Source: Chlamydia trachomatis (lineage in GTDB: Bacteria > Chlamydiota > Chlamydiia > Chlamydiales > 2-12-FULL-49-11). From it: a stretch of 8,862 nt of DNA. The translations under genes and the position numbers were made by a program. The stretch spans positions 1 to 8,862 of the forward strand of contig CAMCSI010000047.1 of the NCBI GenBank assembly GCA_945877885.1, read 5' to 3'. Each line of letters starts with the position of its first letter. Position 1 is the first letter of the stretch. Of this stretch, positions 6,729 to 8,862 are shown in pieces. The notes under the pieces are model-generated. The model saw nothing but the letters and a program-made list of their open reading frames with translations, had not been told where the DNA came from and searched no databases.

Positions 6729-7021
6729 ATCCCAGCCGCCCCTCCATGATTGCAATGAAGGTGAAAGAGTCATAGCTTGCCTATGAACGAAGGAAAGACT
6801 TTGAAAATAGGTTATATAGTCATTTGACTTAGATTTAATAGGTTTTTCGTCGGGCTTATCTTCATCTTTTTGCCCGACTGTATCGGCCTTGTTGAAGAAC
6901 AAGGGCCTGCTTCGGCGGGGCTTGCAATCTCAAAAATCTGAAGCGATCCCTTAGAAAAGCCTATTAAATCTAAGTCAAATGACTATATCTTTCCCATAAA
7001 AAGAAGAAAATCAACTATTAA
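6729..7021 (+). pseudogene. Decayed 3' end of a paralog-1-like gene, split by a MITE
   Basis: Bases 6729-6816 and 6986-7021 match 4000-4129, the 3' end of paralog 1: CCAGCCGC, ATGATTGCAATGAAGG, GCTTGCCTA, CGAAGGAAAGA, GGTTATAT, then AAAAAGAAGAAAATCAACT and the TAA. The copy has a 2-base insertion near 6739-6745, a 9-base deletion and an in-frame TAG (6773-6775), and it is interrupted by the 169-bp element at 6817-6985. It has no start and no ribosome site. Homology goes on past the stop into the promoter of the next gene, so the copied unit was the 3' end plus the downstream promoter. It records a former paralog copy or an unequal recombination here. Confidence 0.8.
6817..6985. mobile_element. 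169-bp MITE with TA target duplication (IS630/Tc1-mariner type)
   Basis: The ends are inverted repeats beginning TAGTCATTTGACTTAG on each strand. Perfect identity covers 6814-6842 against 6960-6988, including flanking target bases; after one mismatch five more bases match. The flanks are GGTTA-TA at the left and TA-TCTTTCCC at the right. Removing the element and one TA gives GGTTATATCTTTCCC, matching the intact paralog at 4089-4103 (GGTTATATCCTTCCC). The insertion therefore duplicated TA, as IS630/Tc1-mariner transposases do. The interior encodes no transposase. It is richer in G+C than its surroundings and folds: GTCGGGC/GCCCGAC (6849-6855/6872-6878) and GGCCTTGTT/AACAAGGGCC (6885-6893/6898-6907). 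It needs a transposase supplied from elsewhere. Confidence 0.85.
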
Positions 7022-7057
7022 CATAACTCACTAATAATTAATAATTTAAAACATATA

Positions 7058-7086
7058 TTGAAAAAATATATATTATAGTGTATAGT
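7058..7086 (+). promoter_or_regulatory. Sigma-70-type promoter of paralogs 3 and 4
   Basis: TTGAAA (7058-7063), a 17-bp spacer and TATAGT (7081-7086) form the promoter. From 7001 to about 7060 the sequence copies 4109-4168 with few changes, so this promoter descends from the one in front of the hydrolase gene or shares its ancestor. A GGAG at 7101 lies too far from the ATG; AGGTGAG (7121-7127) is the ribosome site for ATG 7130. An in-frame TGA at 7124-7126 excludes an earlier start. Confidence 0.68.
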
Positions 7087-7129
7087 TAAAGCATAATTAG
7101 GAGAATAGCATCAATAACATAGGTGAGTT

Positions 7130-8557
7130 ATGGATAGGATAGATGAACACGATCAAAACGATCAAGTACCTGCAGCTAATCGTATTAAGGCTGTAGAGGA
7201 TAGAGCTAATGCAGAAAATTCTCATAAACTCTCTCCATTTATGTGTCGTATGATTAGAGAATATTTGGAAGATCATCCACCAAAGCCTTTAGAAAAAGCA
7301 ACACCAGATCTTGGGCAACAGGGTCGAATGATTGCAGATGGGGTAGATGATTTAAGATCTTTGGGAGCAAAAATAGAGCAATTCTTCCCCCAGGTAGGTG
7401 GACCTACTACTACCCCTGATGGAAATCCTGTGATCGGTGGAAATACTGCATTTCAATCAGGTATGGGATTAACTGGAGCAATCCAGATTCTTCAGTCGAC
7501 AGCAACGACTTCAGATGAGATTGAAGAAGCTATAAAATCAAGTACACATACAGCAAGAGGTGTTCACGCCATGAAAGCTTCTCGTGGTATTATTGGTCTA
7601 ATGGGAGGTGTTACATCAACTCTTCAAGCAGGGTTTTCATTAGGGGCAATTAGCAATACCTCTGCGGCAATTACACATGGCCTTGCAGCATTAAAAGCAG
7701 CATCAGGACCGTTAGGGGGGATATTTTTATCTGCTTTGATTATTCCAAGGTGTATTGAACTTAATAAAGAACTACTTATACAAAAAGCCATTAAAGATCA
7801 CGGAAAAAATGGGTTAATGGATCTTTTTAATCAAAATCCGGGTGCGATAGAACTTGCATTGCCAGTTGTTTATAAAAAGCTAAAAGAGGGTGAAGAGATC
7901 ACTGAAAAGGAATTTGGGGAGATTTCAAAGGGTTTAAATGAATCTGTAAAGATGAACATCACTCGCTTAGTTCTTAATTCGGTGACCCTTCTATTGACTG
8001 TCTTAGGGGCAGTGTTAACCTCAGGTATTGCGCCACTTGCATTTTTAATCGTAGGACTTGCGGTAAGTCTTATAACGGGTGTGGTAGATATAAAATCTAT
8101 CATAGAGATGCTTAAAAAGGCGGTAAAGCTTACAAACAAAGATATTGTCATAAAAGTATTAATGATTGTGCTAGCTCTTACAGCAGCTGTCGTATCTGCC
8201 GTGCTTGCTCCATCTTTAGGACTTAAAATAGCAGCAGGTGTGGTTGGCGGGGTGCTTGCTTTAATCCCTGTCGTAAGTTTAGCAGCTGTTTCTATAAAAG
8301 TGAAACGATTAGCTGATGAACGTAAGAAACAAGAGGCTCAAGAAGATTATGAAAAATTTATCGCCCGAGCTTTGAGGAGAATTGCAGAAAAAGAGTTTGC
8401 TATTCAAGGTGAAGAAAAAATACAACAACGTGTTGATGAGCAATTTTTCTTACTATTTAAACATCGCCTAGGTGAAAAGAAGGGTGAAGATTCTGTAAAA
8501 CGAGTAGAAAGAAAAGCTGCAGATCTTAAACGAGGTCATGAGGGCATGGCTGTTTAA
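7130..8557 (+). CDS. Membrane protein, cluster paralog 3 (Inc-like)
   Basis: At 475 residues this is the longest complete family member. A hydrophilic N-terminus (1-34) leads to PFMCRMIREYLEDHPPK (36-52), shared almost exactly with paralog 4, then PDLGQQGRMIAD (59-70), GGNTAFQSGM (103-112), HTARGVHAMKASRGIIG (140-156) and the core QAGFSLGAISNTSAAIT (166-182). PGAIELALPVVYKKLKEG follows at 237-254. The hydrophobic pairs lie at about 275-297/299-320 and 337-360/362-388, with a basic linker between them. Residues 389-475 are a long charged helical tail with coiled-coil character. There is no signal peptide or catalytic motif, and the function is not recognised. A membrane-inserted protein with both tails exposed on one side fits the two hairpins. 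Paralog 4 starts 14 bp after the stop, so they form an operon. Confidence 0.85.
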   Translation: MDRIDEHDQNDQVPAANRIKAVEDRANAENSHKLSPFMCRMIREYLEDHPPKPLEKATPDLGQQGRMIADGVDDLRSLGAKIEQFFPQVGGPTTTPDGNPVIGGNTAFQSGMGLTGAIQILQSTATTSDEIEEAIKSSTHTARGVHAMKASRGIIGLMGGVTSTLQAGFSLGAISNTSAAITHGLAALKAASGPLGGIFLSALIIPRCIELNKELLIQKAIKDHGKNGLMDLFNQNPGAIELALPVVYKKLKEGEEITEKEFGEISKGLNESVKMNITRLVLNSVTLLLTVLGAVLTSGIAPLAFLIVGLAVSLITGVVDIKSIIEMLKKAVKLTNKDIVIKVLMIVLALTAAVVSAVLAPSLGLKIAAGVVGGVLALIPVVSLAAVSIKVKRLADERKKQEAQEDYEKFIARALRRIAEKEFAIQGEEKIQQRVDEQFFLLFKHRLGEKKGEDSVKRVERKAADLKRGHEGMAV

Positions 8558-8558
8558 T

Positions 8559-8565
8559 AGGAAGG
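8559..8565 (+). promoter_or_regulatory. Ribosome binding site of paralog 4
   Basis: AGGAAGG stands 6 bp before ATG 8572, in the 14-bp gap after the stop of paralog 3. It is the strongest ribosome site among the four paralogs, and with no room for a promoter it indicates translation from a shared transcript. Confidence 0.7.
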
Positions 8566-8571
8566 CTCATT

Positions 8572-8862
8572 ATGGCGGAAATTAATAGAAGGGATCCATC
8601 GACTTATCAAATGGAAGTGGCTGGGTATGAAAGAGTTTATTCGATCGATCCTTTTATGAGCCGTCTGATTCGAGAATACCTTGAAGATCATCCTCCAAAA
8701 CTTACTGAAAAGGAAAGTCCAGATCTTGGGATACAGGGGAGAGCTACTTCTTTAGTCACCCTTCATCTAGCATCTCTTGCAACAAAAGTGGAGAGGTTTT
8801 TCCCACCTATTGATGGAAGTGCTACTTGGGGGGGGGGGAATACTGCATTTGAGTCGGGTATT
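8572..8862 (+). CDS. Membrane protein family paralog 4, 3' end outside window
   Basis: The first 97 codons are visible. PFMSRLIREYLEDHPPK (27-43), SPDLGIQGRATS (49-60) and GGGNTAFESGI (87-97) align with paralog 3 residues 36-52, 58-69 and 103-112, so the gene belongs to the same family and should go on to the core and the hydrophobic pairs. Residues 86-89 (Trp-Gly-Gly-Gly) are encoded by a T followed by 11 G. Paralogs 2 and 3 have only two glycines there, so this gene has one extra in-frame codon. A change of the run by one or two bases would end the frame early. Paralog 3 lies 14 bp upstream in the same operon. Confidence 0.82.
   Translation, partial: MAEINRRDPSTYQMEVAGYERVYSIDPFMSRLIREYLEDHPPKLTEKESPDLGIQGRATSLVTLHLASLATKVERFFPPIDGSATWGGGNTAFESGI
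8828..8838 (+). repeat. Poly(G)11 tract inside paralog 4
   Basis: Eleven consecutive G lie within the coding frame of paralog 4, at codons 86-89. Runs of this length slip readily in replication. In Chlamydia pneumoniae, G/C runs in genes such as pmpG10 are known to vary in length. The aligned positions in paralogs 2 and 3 have only short G runs (five or fewer). Confidence 0.85.

Noticed and set aside
6711..6902. 63-codon - strand frame running through the MITE end
   Set aside because: It is composed of a gene end, pseudogene and element sequence, with no ribosome site or family resemblance.

Overview
The window looks like an accessory region of an AT-rich, host-associated bacterium. An environmental chlamydia (Simkania/Rhabdochlamydia/Parachlamydia type) is my best guess. 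The hints are a DUF4116 repeat protein, a short [2Fe-2S] ferredoxin with the GVPFACEEG-CGTC signature, and a tandem family of proteins with paired hydrophobic hairpins that recall chlamydial inclusion-membrane (Inc) proteins. The taxonomic call is inference; no rRNA or housekeeping marker is present. All convincing genes lie on the + strand.

Left part (1-2914): the 3' part of a DUF4116 repeat gene (5' end outside the window); a 230-codon gene of unknown function broken by an in-frame TAG; then a compact two-gene iron-sulfur operon with a ferredoxin and an unusual fusion of a DUF1858 domain to an A-type Fe-S carrier. Two closely related hairpins (37 of 46 bases identical) follow the first two genes and probably act as transcription boundaries.

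Right part (2930-8862): a cluster of four paralogous membrane proteins (371, 436 and 475 residues, plus a fourth cut by the window end), with an alpha/beta-hydrolase gene inserted between the first and second. The paralogs share a central conserved block and two bilobed hydrophobic hairpins, and differ in their N- and C-terminal tails. The hydrolase and the second and third paralogs each have a nearly consensus promoter (TTGATA/TTGAAA, 17-bp spacer, TATAAT/TATAGT) inside a duplicated upstream module. The first paralog has an extended -10 instead. The fourth paralog follows the third by 14 bp and carries an in-frame run of 11 G, a candidate phase-variation switch.

Between the second and third paralogs lies a decayed copy of the first paralog's 3' end. 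It is split by a 169-bp element with long perfect terminal inverted repeats and a TA target duplication (a MITE of IS630/Tc1-mariner type). The intact homologue 2.9 kb upstream supplies the empty-site reference. The cluster therefore shows tandem duplication, probable gene conversion, mobile-element insertion and possible phase variation. A diversifying set of secreted or membrane host-interaction proteins would fit, but that function is inferred and not shown.
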